Shown piece by piece: positions 26,767 through 37,301 of a stretch of 64,000 nt of DNA. Source of the DNA: Litchfieldia stipae (GTDB taxonomy: Bacteria > Bacillota > Bacilli > Bacillales > Bacillaceae_L); assembly GCF_014837155.1 (NCBI RefSeq), contig NZ_JACYHA010000003.1:62001-126000 (forward strand), read 5' to 3'. Numbering within the stretch: the first letter of the stretch is position 1; every line of letters begins with the position of its first letter. The notes beneath the pieces were generated by a model. That model was given only the letters and a program-made list of their open reading frames with translations, was not told the origin of the DNA and did not search any database. A program made the translations under genes and the position numbers.

Positions 26767-27726
26767 CTATTTCATGACTCTTTCTTCACTTAATAATGTA
26801 GACACATTATTAATAATATATTCTTTTTGTTTTATTGAAACGATTAGTGTTTCTAAAGCTTGTGAGGTTGATGAAGTTGGGTGCATTAAGATAAGAGCTC
26901 CTGGGTGCACTTTACTCATCACTCTTTGTACAAGTACATCTGGCGTTGGACGTTGCCAATCAATCGTATCTACACTCCACATGATGGTCTTCATCCCTTG
27001 TTCTGCAGCTATTTTTACTACTTCATCACGGTAATTGCCACTTGGCGGAGCGAAGAGTGTAGGTTTCTTTCCAGTAGTTGCTTCAATGACGTCATTTGTT
27101 TTTGCTAATTGCTCAACAACTGATGATGAAGGCATTGTTTTTAAGTTAGGATGTGTATATGAATGGTTCCCAACTTCATGACCTGCAGACACAATCATTT
27201 TTGCTAAATCAGGATTTTCATTAACCCATCTACCTTCGAGAAAGAACGTTGCTTTCACATGATGCTTTTCCAATGTGTCAAGCATATCAGGAATGTACTC
27301 ATTTCCCCAAGCAACATTTATTAAAAAGGAAACCATTGGCTTATCAGGATTCCCACGATAGATGGCTTCAGGTGGCAAATCATCTAAATGAACTTTTGGT
27401 GAAACCTGTTTAAGGACAAGATGTTGTTCATCAAAATTGCCCTCTTTTTTCATTTTTTTATAAGATGCATCGACATCAACCTGAATTCCATTATAGCCAG
27501 GAGTCGCTTTCCAGACTTTATTAATTTCAGCATCAATGGGTGCGACTTCATATTCACTAGCTTTGTCAACGATTTCTTGATACAAAGAATTCACTTGCTT
27601 TGAGACAGTTACACTATCATCTTTTAAATCACCTATATAATTAGTCGTATATGGATTTTGGATGGTACTAACTGAAATGATAAATATAAATAAAAACGAA
27701 ATAAAGTGTATGTATGATCTTTTCAT
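26767..27726 (-). CDS. ylxY: Polysaccharide deacetylase-like protein YlxY, degenerate active site
   Basis: A 319-residue protein with a signal or anchor segment (residues about 5-22, IHFISFLFIFIISVSTIQN) and a NodB-type domain (about 145-300). Motif 2 is intact (HEVGNHSYTHPNL), and FAPPSGNYRDE and ILMHPT resemble motifs 3 and 5. Motif 1, normally TFDDG, reads SFLINVAWGNEY, so the catalytic and metal-binding aspartates are missing. It may be a binding protein or an altered enzyme. It lies between pnp and mlpA as in B. subtilis. The dispersed repeat copy 2 is just upstream. Confidence 0.9.
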   Translation of the reverse strand: MKRSYIHFISFLFIFIISVSTIQNPYTTNYIGDLKDDSVTVSKQVNSLYQEIVDKASEYEVAPIDAEINKVWKATPGYNGIQVDVDASYKKMKKEGNFDEQHLVLKQVSPKVHLDDLPPEAIYRGNPDKPMVSFLINVAWGNEYIPDMLDTLEKHHVKATFFLEGRWVNENPDLAKMIVSAGHEVGNHSYTHPNLKTMPSSSVVEQLAKTNDVIEATTGKKPTLFAPPSGNYRDEVVKIAAEQGMKTIMWSVDTIDWQRPTPDVLVQRVMSKVHPGALILMHPTSSTSQALETLIVSIKQKEYIINNVSTLLSEERVMK

Positions 27727-27823
27727 CAGAAATCCCCCTTTATACTACAATTATGTATGTGGGGGACAAGGTAGAACTTTTAAAAAGACAGTTGTATAAA
27801 TTGTTGTTTTTAAAGCCGCAGCA

Positions 27824-27934
27824 GAATACACTCCGCGTCCTGTGTGTGACCGATGAGCCTCCTCGTCGCTTTGCTCCTGTGGGGTCTCACTCTAGCCACT
27901 GTTCCCACGGGAGTCTACGTGTATTCAGGCTGCT
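27824..27934. repeat. Dispersed palindromic repeat, copy 2
   Basis: The second copy of the element at 10184-10293, in the same orientation and 111 bp long. It shares the left block GAATACACTCCGCGTCCTGT, TGAGCCTCCTCGTCGC (27854-27869), GCTCCTGTGGGGTCTCACT (27873-27891) and the right end CGTGTATTCAGGCTGCT (27918-27934). The differences cluster in the linkers between blocks. It lies in the ylxY-pnp gap (27727-28024), which otherwise holds only the pnp terminator. Confidence 0.87.
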
Positions 27935-27993
27935 AAAATTCTCATATCAACATATTTTGAGAAAACAGGCTTTTTTAAACCAATTTCCATGCC

Positions 27994-28015
27994 AAAAAAG
28001 CCCGGATGACCAGGC
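27994..28015 (-). terminator. Terminator of pnp
   Basis: A 6-bp GC-rich stem gcccgg/ccaggc (one mismatch) is followed by six T residues in the minus direction. It starts 10 bases after the pnp stop. Confidence 0.75.
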
Positions 28016-28024
28016 CTTAACGTT

Positions 28025-30142
28025 TTATTGCTGTTGTTGCTTTTCTTTTTCTTCTTTGATCACTGCTTTTCTTGATAGGTTCACACGACCCTGCTTGTCA
28101 ATTTCTGTTACCTTCACTAACAATTGATCACCAATAGAGACAACGTCCTCGACTTTACCAATACGTTCTTCTGCTAATTCAGAAATATGAACTAAGCCGT
28201 CTTTTCCATTAAAGATTTCGACGAACGCACCAAATTTTTCGATTCGTTTTACTTTACCAAGATACATTTGTCCAACTTCTACTTCCCTGACGATATCCTC
28301 GATGATCTTTTTAGCCTTTTCGATCATTTCTTCGTCAATAGAAGAGATAAATACTGTACCATCTTGCTCAATGTCAATTTTTACACCTGTTTCATCAATG
28401 ATCTTATTGATTTGTTTTCCACTTGGTCCAATAACATCTCTAATTTTGTCAGGGTTAATTTTCATTGAAACAATTTTCGGTGCATATTTTGATAGTTGAT
28501 TTCTAGGATCTTGAATTGTGCTTAGCATTGAGTCAAGAATCTGGCTACGACCAATTTTTGCTTGTTGCAATGCTTCCTCAAGAATTTCTTTAGATAATCC
28601 GTCAATTTTGATATCCATTTGCAATGCAGTAATTCCCTTTGCTGTTCCAGCGACTTTAAAGTCCATATCACCTAAGTGATCTTCCATGCCCTGGATATCA
28701 GTTAATACTGAATAATGCTCTCCAGATTTCACTAATCCCATTGCAATCCCAGCTACTGGTGCTTTAATTGGAACACCAGCATCCATCATTGCAAGAGTAC
28801 TTGCACAAATACTTGCTTGTGAGGTTGAACCATTTGATTCAAGAACCTCAGAAACTAAGCGGATTGTATAAGGAAAGTCCTTTTCAGAAGGAATAACAGG
28901 CTCTAACGCTCTTTCACCTAACGCACCATGACCAATCTCACGTCGTCCTGGTCCTCTCATTGGTCCAGTTTCCCCAACACTAAATTGTGGGAAATTATAG
29001 TGATGCATGAAGCGTTTTGATTCCTCAATCCCAAGACCGTCTAAAATCTGAACATCCCCTAAAGCTCCAAGTGTACAAATACTTAAGGCTTGAGTTTGCC
29101 CACGAGTAAATAGTCCAGAACCATGTGTTCTTGGAAGTAATCCAACCTCTGAAGAAAGATGTCTTATTTGATCAATCTTTCTACCATCTGGGCGAACCTT
29201 CTCAACTGTTATAAGTCGACGTACTTCTTCCTTCACAAGCTTGTACAAAATTTCCTTTACTTGCTTAAGAGTAGCATCATCAGCTTCTTGTGCTTCAAAT
29301 TTCTCAATTACAGCAGTTCGTATTTCATTAATCGCTGCTTCTCTTGCATGCTTTTCTACCACTTGTACGGCAGTAGTAAGATCTTTTTCAGCCATTTCAC
29401 GAACTTGTTTTTCTAATTCTTGATCAATGACATATAATTGAACTTCTAACTTTTCTTTTCCAATCGCAGAAGCAATCTCTTCCTGGAAAGCGATTAGACG
29501 TTTGATTTCTTCGTGACCAAACATAATAGCTTCAAGCATTGTTTCCTCTGATACTTCTTCTGCACCAGCTTCAACCATGTTAATTGCATCCTTCGTTCCA
29601 GCTACAACTAAGTGAATATCACTCTTCTCAAGCTGTTCAACAGAAGGGTTTATAACGAACTCATTATCAATTCGACCAACGATTACACCTGCAATCGGAC
29701 CATCAAATGGAATATCTGAGACACTTAATGCCAATGAGGAACCAAACATTGCTGCCATTTCAGAAGAACAATTTTGATCAACACTCATAACAATACTAAT
29801 TACTTGAACTTCATTACGGAAACCATCAGCAAATAATGGTCTAATTGGTCTGTCAATAAGACGACTAGCAAGGATAGCCTTCTCACTTGGTCTACCTTCA
29901 CGTTTAATGAAACCGCCTGGAATTTTCCCTACAGCGTATAATCTTTCTTCGTAATTCACAGTTAATGGGAAGAAATCTAGATTTTTAGGTTCTTTTGAAG
30001 CTGTAGCCGTACTAAGAACGACTGTTTCTCCATATCGAACTAATACTGCACCGTTTGCCTGTTTTGCCAATTGACCAATTTCAACTGTAAGCTCACGGCC
30101 TGCCCAGTTCATGGAAAAATGTTGTTTACCTTGTTGTTCCAT
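28025..30142 (-). CDS. pnp: Polyribonucleotide nucleotidyltransferase (PNPase)
   Basis: The 3'-to-5' phosphorolytic exoribonuclease of the mRNA decay machinery, 705 residues. The domains in order are: the first RNase PH core (about 15-225), a helical domain, the second RNase PH core with [17 protein letters not shown] (about 325-540), a KH domain with [15 protein letters not shown] (about 555-615) and an S1 domain (about 623-692). It is the major 3' exonuclease in Bacillus, and its partner RNase Y is also encoded in this window. It follows rpsO and is separated from it by a terminator. Confidence 0.98.
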   Translation of the reverse strand: MEQQGKQHFSMNWAGRELTVEIGQLAKQANGAVLVRYGETVVLSTATASKEPKNLDFFPLTVNYEERLYAVGKIPGGFIKREGRPSEKAILASRLIDRPIRPLFADGFRNEVQVISIVMSVDQNCSSEMAAMFGSSLALSVSDIPFDGPIAGVIVGRIDNEFVINPSVEQLEKSDIHLVVAGTKDAINMVEAGAEEVSEETMLEAIMFGHEEIKRLIAFQEEIASAIGKEKLEVQLYVIDQELEKQVREMAEKDLTTAVQVVEKHAREAAINEIRTAVIEKFEAQEADDATLKQVKEILYKLVKEEVRRLITVEKVRPDGRKIDQIRHLSSEVGLLPRTHGSGLFTRGQTQALSICTLGALGDVQILDGLGIEESKRFMHHYNFPQFSVGETGPMRGPGRREIGHGALGERALEPVIPSEKDFPYTIRLVSEVLESNGSTSQASICASTLAMMDAGVPIKAPVAGIAMGLVKSGEHYSVLTDIQGMEDHLGDMDFKVAGTAKGITALQMDIKIDGLSKEILEEALQQAKIGRSQILDSMLSTIQDPRNQLSKYAPKIVSMKINPDKIRDVIGPSGKQINKIIDETGVKIDIEQDGTVFISSIDEEMIEKAKKIIEDIVREVEVGQMYLGKVKRIEKFGAFVEIFNGKDGLVHISELAEERIGKVEDVVSIGDQLLVKVTEIDKQGRVNLSRKAVIKEEKEKQQQQ

Positions 30143-30300
30143 GTTATTACTCCTCTCATATGTAAAAATTTCATAAAGAAATTTATTTGACTCATATTTT
30201 TAGTATGTATTTCTAGTATGAACTATATTAATTAATGATATCATCACAAGTTTCGTATGTAAAAAATTGTTTATCATAGGTTTATTTTATTGCTAATAAA

Positions 30301-30322
30301 AAAGCGGGAATTCTCCCGCTTT
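30301..30322 (-). terminator. Terminator of rpsO
   Basis: A GCGGGA/TCCCGC stem with an ATTC loop, flanked by A/T runs, lies 9 bases after the rpsO stop. Confidence 0.9.
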
Positions 30323-30330
30323 CTAAAAAG

Positions 30331-30690
<360 letters not shown>

Positions 30691-30705
30691 TAAGAATACA
30701 TCTTT

Positions 30706-31674
30706 TTAAGACAAAAAGCAAGTCTGTTCCTCTTTTTTTTCAAAAAAGGAGATTGCATCTGCCTTATCTTGTTCAATCTGTTTAATTAAATCAGCGATTT
30801 GCTCGAATTTCTTCTCTGAGCGAATTCGTTTATACCACTGAACGGAGACACTCTCACCATAAATCATTTCATTAAAATCAAAGATATGGACTTCAATTGA
30901 TTGAACCCGTCGCTCATTATTGAAAGTAGGCTTATAGCCAATGTTACATACACCATTATACCATTGAGCCTTCACCTTGATTCTAACGGCATATACACCC
31001 GTCGTGGGTAATAAAAAATCAGAGGTTGGCATCACATTTGCCGTTGGAAACCCAATCGTTCTCCCTCTCTTATCCCCGTCAATCACTTCTCCACGTATGG
31101 TGTAATAATTTCCAAGTAGTGAAGGTAACTGATCTACATCACCAGTTCCGATTAATTCTCTTATATAGGTAGAACTAATTTTCTTACCATCACATACCGT
31201 TTGTTTGTTCACTGTTGTTTGAGTAAATTGGTTACGTGAATGAAAAGGCATTGTCTCCATTGTACCTTTCCCCATTTTTCCATATGAGAAATCAAAGCCT
31301 GCACAAATATGCTTCACATGAAGTGCAATGATATATTGATCTACGAATTCCTGCGGCAATAGGTTAGCAAATTCCTGTGAGAATTCCACAATATAAAATC
31401 TGTCCACACCTAATTCGGCAATTAATCGTTCTTTTTCTACAATCGGAGTAATATATTGATTAATCTTCTTTTCCCGTCCAAGAACGACTGATGGATGAGG
31501 GTCAAAGGTCATTACAGCACTTTCCAAGCCATTTTTCTTTGCATACTCTATCGCCGTTTTAATCACTTGCTGATGACCAAGATGAACACCATCAAAATAG
31601 CCTAGTGCAAGAGCTGTTTCTGGAAGTTCTTCTTGCTTTAAAAAATGGGGGTATGAGAGTCTTATTGTTTTCAT
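30706..31674 (-). CDS. ribF: Bifunctional riboflavin kinase / FAD synthetase
   Basis: Converts riboflavin to FMN and then to FAD; called ribC in B. subtilis. It has 322 residues from ATG 31672-31674 (AAAGGTGA upstream). The N-terminal nucleotidyltransferase domain has GYFDGVHLGHQQVI and SSTYIRELIGTGDV. The C-terminal riboflavin kinase domain has GDKRGRTIGFPTANV and NIGYKPTF. In B. subtilis FMN made by this enzyme also governs the riboflavin riboswitch. It lies between truB and rpsO. Confidence 0.97.
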   Translation of the reverse strand: MKTIRLSYPHFLKQEELPETALALGYFDGVHLGHQQVIKTAIEYAKKNGLESAVMTFDPHPSVVLGREKKINQYITPIVEKERLIAELGVDRFYIVEFSQEFANLLPQEFVDQYIIALHVKHICAGFDFSYGKMGKGTMETMPFHSRNQFTQTTVNKQTVCDGKKISSTYIRELIGTGDVDQLPSLLGNYYTIRGEVIDGDKRGRTIGFPTANVMPTSDFLLPTTGVYAVRIKVKAQWYNGVCNIGYKPTFNNERRVQSIEVHIFDFNEMIYGESVSVQWYKRIRSEKKFEQIADLIKQIEQDKADAISFFEKKEEQTCFLS

Positions 31675-31707
31675 CGATTTCACCTTTTCTCATGTGTAAC
31701 AAAGTTG

Positions 31708-32637
31708 TTATTGGTTTTGTGAAGAGATAGCAAGAACTTTGACAGGCTTCATTAAATGGTTTTTTGTTTGATGCCTAGCATATAATGCAAGACATTTATC
31801 ATTTTTGTCGATGATGCAAATAGGTTGATTTTGAATGCCTTGTAGTTCAGTTGGAATCTCTAACACGGCTCCATTCATGACTTTTACTGCTACTGTATCA
31901 TTAATTTTATATTTGGGCAAATGAAATAATGCACTTTCAATTGATTGTAAATTTTTCTCCAAAATCTGCGATTCCGCCATTTCTTCAATCTCTTCAAAGC
32001 TTAAACAATGATCAATCGTATATTGGCCAGAGGCAGTTCTCATCAAATCTGACATATGTGAAGGATAGCCCAATTGTTCACCAATCATTACTGCTAATGT
32101 ACGAACATAAGTTCCTTTACTACATGTTACTCGAAATCTAAATGAAATTTGTTCCCCTTCGAAGATTTCTCTGTCATCTAATAATACAAATTCTTTAATC
32201 TTGATGGTCCTTGAAGGGCGCTCTACTTCAATACCCGCTCTTGCATACTCATATAATCTCTTACCGTTCACTTTAACTGCAGAGAACATTGGGGGAGTTT
32301 GAACAAGCTCACCACACATTGATTGTAGTACCTGCTCGATATCCGCTCTACTAATAGTTCGATCAACCTTCTTAGTACTGACAACTTCACCTGAAGCATC
32401 TTCAGTCGTGGTTGAATATCCAAGTGTCACTTCACCCTCGTAAGTCTTTTCTGCTGCCGTTATGTATTCTACAATTTTTGTCGCGCGACCTATACAAATA
32501 GGCAAGACTCCGGTTACATCAGGGTCTAACGTACCTGTATGACCCACTTTCTTCATTTTTATTAATTTCCTAACCTTGAAGACACAATCATGCGATGTCA
32601 TACCCTTTGGTTTATTTAATAACAGAATTCCTTCCAT
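31708..32637 (-). CDS. truB: tRNA pseudouridine-55 synthase
   Basis: Makes the universal pseudouridine 55 in the T-loop of tRNA. It has 309 residues from ATG 32635-32637 (AGGAGG upstream), starting MEGILLLNKPKGMTSHDCV. The catalytic aspartate is in GHTGTLDPDVTGVLP. A PUA-like C-terminal region follows (about 240-305). It is preceded by a hairpin terminator downstream of rbfA, so part of its transcription may be attenuated or come from a local promoter. Confidence 0.97.
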   Translation of the reverse strand: MEGILLLNKPKGMTSHDCVFKVRKLIKMKKVGHTGTLDPDVTGVLPICIGRATKIVEYITAAEKTYEGEVTLGYSTTTEDASGEVVSTKKVDRTISRADIEQVLQSMCGELVQTPPMFSAVKVNGKRLYEYARAGIEVERPSRTIKIKEFVLLDDREIFEGEQISFRFRVTCSKGTYVRTLAVMIGEQLGYPSHMSDLMRTASGQYTIDHCLSFEEIEEMAESQILEKNLQSIESALFHLPKYKINDTVAVKVMNGAVLEIPTELQGIQNQPICIIDKNDKCLALYARHQTKNHLMKPVKVLAISSQNQ

Positions 32638-32665
32638 GATATCCTCCTTATGCTTCATAATACAA

Positions 32666-32698
32666 AAATAAGGCTGCCCGGCACTTATTGGACAGCCT
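32666..32698 (-). terminator. Terminator-like hairpin between rbfA and truB
   Basis: A stem of about 9 bp, aggctgccc/ggacagcct (one mismatch), has a 10-base loop and is followed by TTATTTTTG in the minus direction. It lies inside what is usually one long operon, so it is likely partial. Confidence 0.75.
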
Positions 32699-32706
32699 CA
32701 CTTTTA

Positions 32707-33060
32707 TTAATCTAAATTAGATTGTCGATTTAAATCACTTAGTAATGTTTCAATTCGATTACCATAATCAATGGATTCATCGAATTCAAACTGAATTTCT
32801 GGAGTTTTTCGCAAACGGATTCGCTTGCCAATTTCTGAACGGATAAACCCTTTAGCCTTAGCTAGGCCTTTTAACGTGTTTTCTCGTTGTTCATGATCAC
32901 CAAGTACTGATATATATACTTTTGCTTGCTGGAGATCTCCAGTTACCTGAACATCAGTTACAGTTACAAATCCAATACGTGGGTCTTTTATTTTACGCCC
33001 GATGATATCACTAAGCTCTTTCTTCATCTGTTCTCCGACACGTGTAGGTCGAATACTCAT
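32707..33060 (-). CDS. rbfA: 30S ribosome-binding factor A
   Basis: A late 30S subunit maturation factor needed for 16S rRNA processing and growth in the cold. It has 117 residues from ATG 33058-33060 (GAGGTGATGATA upstream; begins [16 protein letters not shown]). It is a single KH-like domain with [18 protein letters not shown]. The longer start at 33069 overlaps the ribosome-binding site. Confidence 0.96.
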   Translation of the reverse strand: MSIRPTRVGEQMKKELSDIIGRKIKDPRIGFVTVTDVQVTGDLQQAKVYISVLGDHEQRENTLKGLAKAKGFIRSEIGKRIRLRKTPEIQFEFDESIDYGNRIETLLSDLNRQSNLD

Positions 33061-33075
33061 TATCATCACCTCGTT

Positions 33076-33354
33076 TTAAAGCCACTCAAATTCTGTTACA
33101 GCTCGCTCAATTTCTGGGAAAGAGTCAATCAATTTCAAACAATGATTCAACTCTCTTTCAGATACTTGCTTACTTGTTGAAACTGTAACTATTGCAATTT
33201 TGGTGCGTTGCCACGTATCTTGAAAGTCAATTTCAGAAACAGAAACATTATATCTCTGTTTAAGACGTGTAAGAATTCGTTGTAAGACAGCTCTTTTGTC
33301 CTTTAATGAGGATGCATCATAAATCATGCATTCACATTCTACAACACCAATCAC
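33076..33354 (-). CDS. ylxP: DUF503 family protein YlxP
   Basis: A small protein of 92 residues ([20 protein letters not shown]...) of the DUF503 family, with a ferredoxin-like alpha/beta fold predicted. It sits between infB and rbfA in nearly all Bacillaceae, which suggests a link to ribosome assembly, but its activity is unknown to me. The start overlaps the infB stop codon by 4 bases. Confidence 0.93.
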   Translation of the reverse strand: MIGVVECECMIYDASSLKDKRAVLQRILTRLKQRYNVSVSEIDFQDTWQRTKIAIVTVSTSKQVSERELNHCLKLIDSFPEIERAVTEFEWL

Positions 33355-35525
33355 TTACGATCAATTTCTTCCATGATGAATGCTTCTATAACGTCTCCTT
33401 CTTTAATATCATTAAATTTGGCAATTGTTATACCACATTCGTAGTTTTGTGCAACTTCTTTCACATCATCCTTGAAACGTTTTAGAGTATCAATTTCACC
33501 TTCGAAAATGACTACGCCGTCTCTAATGATACGAATCCCGCTATCACGAGTAATCTTTCCATCTGTTACATATGATCCAGCAATCGTACCGATTTTAGAT
33601 ACTTTGAAGGTCGTACGTACTTCTGCTTGCCCGATTACTTTTTCTTGGTATTCAGGATCAAGCATTCCCTTCATTGCTGCTTCGATTTCTTCAATTACTT
33701 TATAAATAATACGGTGTAATCTGATATCTACATCTTCTGCTTCTGCAGTACGCTTCGCATTTACATCTGGACGAACATTGAATCCAATAACGATTGCATT
33801 TGAAGCAGATGCTAAAATAATGTCTGACTCAGTAATTGCGCCTACACCTGTATGAATTATTTTAACTTTTACACCTTCAACATCAATTTTTTGCAAAGAT
33901 GCAGCTAAAGCTTCAACAGATCCTTGTACGTCAGCTTTAACAATTAAATTAATCTCTTTCATTTCACCTTGTTTAATATGTTCAAATAGATCATCAAGGC
34001 TTACCTTCACTTTTTCTCCACGTTGCTCTACTTGTTGTTTAGAAGCACGTGCCTCACCAACTTGACGAGCTTTCTTCTCATCGTCAAATACCATGAAGTG
34101 ATCACCAGCAAGTGGTACATCATTTAAACCAGTGATTTCAACTGGTGTAGATGGACCAGCTTCCTTAACACGACGACCTAAATCATTAACCATCGCACGT
34201 ACGCGGCCAAATGTATTTCCAACTACGATTGGATCTCCCACTCGTAATGTACCGTTTTGAACAAGTAGGGTTGCTACTGAACCTCTACCTTTGTCAAGCT
34301 GTGCTTCAATAACAGTACCTGTTGCATTTCTATTTGGATTTGCCTTATATTCTTCAACTTCACTAACTAGAAGAATCATTTCAAGCAATGAGTCGATTCC
34401 TTCACCTGTTAATGCTGAAAGTGGAACAAAGATTGTGTCTCCACCCCATGCTTCAGGAACTAAACCATGTTCAGTTAACTCCTGCATTACGCGGTCAGGA
34501 TTCGCCGATGGTTTATCCATCTTATTCACAGCAACAATAATTGGTACTTCTGCTGCTTTCGCATGATTGATTGCTTCAACTGTTTGAGGCATTACACCGT
34601 CATCTGCTGCAACTACAAGTACAGTAATGTCTGTTACCTGTGCCCCACGAGCTCTCATTGTTGTGAACGCAGCATGTCCTGGCGTATCAAGGAAGGTAAT
34701 TTTCTTGCCATTGTCAACGATTTGGTATGCACCAATATGCTGTGTAATTCCACCAGCTTCACCAGCAGTAACCTTAGTGTGACGAATTGAATCAAGCAAA
34801 GTTGTTTTACCATGGTCAACGTGACCCATAATTGTAACAACTGATGGACGCTCAACTAAGTCTTCTGGATTATCTTCAGACATATAGCCTTCAAATTCAG
34901 TTAATTCGAATACAATTTCTTCTTCAACTTCTACTCCGTATTCACCAGCAATCAACTCAATTGAATCTTTATCCAATTCTTGATTGATTGTAGCCATTAC
35001 ACCGAGCATAAATAATTTTTTAATGATTTCCGAAGGCTCTTTACCAAGCTCCTTCGCTAACTCACCAACAGTTAATGAACCACTAAAAGTGATTTTTTCA
35101 GGCAACTTTTTCTCAGGCTTAGGCTGTGAAAATTGCTGTTGCTGTCTATTATTATTATTTTGCCCGTTCTTTTGTTGTTTATTTTTCTTATTATTTCTAT
35201 TTCTGTTGTTATTGTTATTATTGTTGTTAAAGTTATTATTATTTGATGGCTTTCTGGCTTGGTTATCCGTAGTAGCTTTTTTTCCATCATTGTTTTTCTT
35301 TACTTCTTTTGTTACTTTCTTTTCTGTTTGAACATTAGCTTTTGCTTCAGTTTTAACAGAACTATTCCCTTGTTTATAGCTATTGTCTAGTTTAGCCACA
35401 ACATCATCCTCTAACGTTGCCATATGATTTGAAACCTCGATGTCCATCTCTTTTAATTTCGTAATAACGTCCTTACTAGAGATATTATGTTTTTTAGCGA
35501 ATTCATAAACGCGCATTTTACTCAT
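33351..35525 (-). CDS. infB: Translation initiation factor IF-2
   Basis: A GTPase that positions initiator tRNA on the ribosome, 724 residues. An N-terminal IF2_N helix bundle begins at [20 protein letters not shown]. Residues about 65-140 form a low-complexity linker rich in Asn, Lys and Gln. A second IF2_N domain follows, then the G domain (G1 [23 protein letters not shown]), two beta barrels and the C-terminal fMet-tRNA-binding domain. It is complete. The Asn-rich linker is unusual in composition and is discussed as a finding. Confidence 0.98.
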   Translation of the reverse strand: MSKMRVYEFAKKHNISSKDVITKLKEMDIEVSNHMATLEDDVVAKLDNSYKQGNSSVKTEAKANVQTEKKVTKEVKKNNDGKKATTDNQARKPSNNNNFNNNNNNNNRNRNNKKNKQQKNGQNNNNRQQQQFSQPKPEKKLPEKITFSGSLTVGELAKELGKEPSEIIKKLFMLGVMATINQELDKDSIELIAGEYGVEVEEEIVFELTEFEGYMSEDNPEDLVERPSVVTIMGHVDHGKTTLLDSIRHTKVTAGEAGGITQHIGAYQIVDNGKKITFLDTPGHAAFTTMRARGAQVTDITVLVVAADDGVMPQTVEAINHAKAAEVPIIVAVNKMDKPSANPDRVMQELTEHGLVPEAWGGDTIFVPLSALTGEGIDSLLEMILLVSEVEEYKANPNRNATGTVIEAQLDKGRGSVATLLVQNGTLRVGDPIVVGNTFGRVRAMVNDLGRRVKEAGPSTPVEITGLNDVPLAGDHFMVFDDEKKARQVGEARASKQQVEQRGEKVKVSLDDLFEHIKQGEMKEINLIVKADVQGSVEALAASLQKIDVEGVKVKIIHTGVGAITESDIILASASNAIVIGFNVRPDVNAKRTAEAEDVDIRLHRIIYKVIEEIEAAMKGMLDPEYQEKVIGQAEVRTTFKVSKIGTIAGSYVTDGKITRDSGIRIIRDGVVIFEGEIDTLKRFKDDVKEVAQNYECGITIAKFNDIKEGDVIEAFIMEEIDRK

Positions 35526-35544
35526 ATGTTCACCCCCAAATAAA

Positions 35545-35850
35545 TTAATCGAGCAGTAACATCAATTTATTTGCAAAACCGATATCTGTAATAGCAACAA
35601 CCACTCTTGCATCCTTCCCAATTGCAGACCCAAGAGTATATCGGTCATTTACAGTGCGCAGCGGAATATGATAATAGCTGCTTTTATCTTTTACTTTTTT
35701 TGCAGTATTGGTTGATGCATCTTCAGCTAAAAGAACAAGTTTTACTTGCTCATTTCGAATACCCTTTATAACGAGCTCTTCACCTGAGATGACTTTTCGT
35801 GCTCGATTGGCAAGACCTAAAAACGAAACCCATTTCTCGTTTTTATTCAT
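35545..35850 (-). CDS. ylxQ: L7Ae-family RNA-binding protein YlxQ
   Basis: A protein of 101 residues with the L7Ae/L30e/S12e/Gadd45 fold, which binds kink-turn RNA ([33 protein letters not shown]). It is located between ylxR and infB, as is standard in Firmicutes. Its cellular RNA target is not established to my knowledge. The ATG overlaps the end of ylxR by 4 bases. Confidence 0.93.
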   Translation of the reverse strand: MNKNEKWVSFLGLANRARKVISGEELVIKGIRNEQVKLVLLAEDASTNTAKKVKDKSSYYHIPLRTVNDRYTLGSAIGKDARVVVAITDIGFANKLMLLLD

Positions 35851-36125
35851 ACTTTACGCTCTTGTTCGACAATCTTAAGTAATTCTTCATATAAAGAATC
35901 CTCAATTTTTACTTTTAAATGGTTTGCTAGAATGTTTTTCTTCTTAGCTAGTTCGATTAATTCTTTGTCTAGGCTTAAATATGCACCACGTCCTGCTTTT
36001 TTCCCTGTTGGATCAATTGATACTTCGCCTTCTTTTGATCGAACAATGCGAACGAGTTCTTTTTTAGGCCTCATTTCACCACTAGCAATACATTTTCGCA
36101 ACGGTATTTTCTTTTGACCAACCAT
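35847..36125 (-). CDS. ylxR: YlxR/RnpM family RNA-binding protein
   Basis: A DUF448 protein of 92 residues. It begins with a very basic [29 protein letters not shown] and contains the family motif GRGAYLS. Recent work on B. subtilis names it RnpM, a modulator that binds RNase P RNA; I rely on memory for that. It lies between nusA and ylxQ in the same operon. Confidence 0.92.
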   Translation of the reverse strand: MVGQKKIPLRKCIASGEMRPKKELVRIVRSKEGEVSIDPTGKKAGRGAYLSLDKELIELAKKKNILANHLKVKIEDSLYEELLKIVEQERKV

Positions 36126-36137
36126 TTAACTCACCTC

Positions 36138-37265
36138 TCACTCAATTTCTTCAAGATTCAAATTGAATGACTCTTCTTCTTCATAATCTTCATCAAAAAA
36201 GGAAGAACCTTCTCTAGGATAAATACCTAGTTGCTCAGCCTCTGTTTGACTTTTAATGTCTATCTTCCATCCTGTTAACTTAGCAGCTAATCTAGCATTT
36301 TGTCCTCTTTTACCAATGGCAAGTGACAGTTGATAATCAGGTACAATAACAGTTGTTGCTTTATCTTCTTCATTTACTGTTACATCAAGAACTTTAGAAG
36401 GACTTAGTGCATTTGCCACAAAAACAATAGGATCCTCCGACCATTCAACAATGTCAATCTTCTCACCCTTAAGTTCATTAACAATGGCTTGGACTCTCTG
36501 CCCTTTTGGTCCAACACAAGAACCTACAGGATCTACTTCTTCGTTATCAGAGTGAACCGAGATTTTCGAACGATCTCCAGCTTCTCTAGCAACTGACTTG
36601 ATTTCAACTGTTCCATCATAAATTTCAGGAACTTCGATTTCAAATAATCTCTTAAGTAATCCTGGATGTGTTCTAGAAACAAAAATCTGTGGACCTTTTG
36701 TTGTTTTTTCTACCTTTGTTATGTAAACCTTGATTCTATCATGAGGTTTATATCTTTCATTAGGCATTTGTTCGTTTGCAGGAAGTAGTGCTTCGATTTT
36801 ACCTAAACTTACATAGATAAATTTCGAATCTAAACGTTGAACGATCCCTGTCATAATGTCTTCTTCTCGATCAATAAACTCTGAGTAAATCACGCCTCTT
36901 TCGGCTTCTCTCACTCTTTGTGTTACAACCTGCTTAGCCGTCTGTGCAGCAATTCTTCCAAAATCTTTCGGAGTCACTTCAATTTCTATGACATCATCTA
37001 CTTGATAATTCGGATTAATTGATCGTGCTTCTTCAATTGATACTTCAAGTCTTGGATCATACACTTCTTGCACTACATCTTTTCTTGCGAATACACGCAT
37101 TGTTCCTGTAGCAAGGTTTAAGTCAACCCTAACATTCTGTGCTTGATTAAAATTACGTTTATAAGCAGAGATTAAAGCAGCTTCAATCGCTTCAATAATA
37201 ATATCTTTGCTTATTCCTTTCTCTTTTTCAAGCAGTGTTAAGGCATCAAATAATTCACTACTCAT
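36138..37265 (-). CDS. nusA: Transcription termination/antitermination factor NusA
   Basis: Binds RNA polymerase, increases pausing and supports intrinsic termination. It has 375 residues: an N-terminal polymerase-binding domain, an S1 domain (about 135-200), KH1 (VGSCVGPKGQRVQAIVNEL) and KH2 (LAIGKRGQNARLAAKLTGW). The tail is short and acidic (FFDEDYEEEESFNLNLEEIE). It lacks the extra C-terminal repeats of enteric NusA, as expected for a Firmicute. It is second in the rimP operon. Confidence 0.98.
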   Translation of the reverse strand: MSSELFDALTLLEKEKGISKDIIIEAIEAALISAYKRNFNQAQNVRVDLNLATGTMRVFARKDVVQEVYDPRLEVSIEEARSINPNYQVDDVIEIEVTPKDFGRIAAQTAKQVVTQRVREAERGVIYSEFIDREEDIMTGIVQRLDSKFIYVSLGKIEALLPANEQMPNERYKPHDRIKVYITKVEKTTKGPQIFVSRTHPGLLKRLFEIEVPEIYDGTVEIKSVAREAGDRSKISVHSDNEEVDPVGSCVGPKGQRVQAIVNELKGEKIDIVEWSEDPIVFVANALSPSKVLDVTVNEEDKATTVIVPDYQLSLAIGKRGQNARLAAKLTGWKIDIKSQTEAEQLGIYPREGSSFFDEDYEEEESFNLNLEEIE

Positions 37266-37301
37266 TTGATTTCTAATCCCCCTTTATGGTGACAATATTC
37301 A

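Noticed and set aside
27714-28127. 137-codon plus-strand frame across repeat copy 2
   Set aside because: It is antisense to the end of pnp and reads through the repeat and the pnp terminator. It has no supporting signal.
34984-35331. 115-codon plus-strand frame opposite infB
   Set aside because: Its poly-Leu/Phe composition is the reverse complement of the Asn/Lys-rich IF-2 linker. It is a shadow frame.
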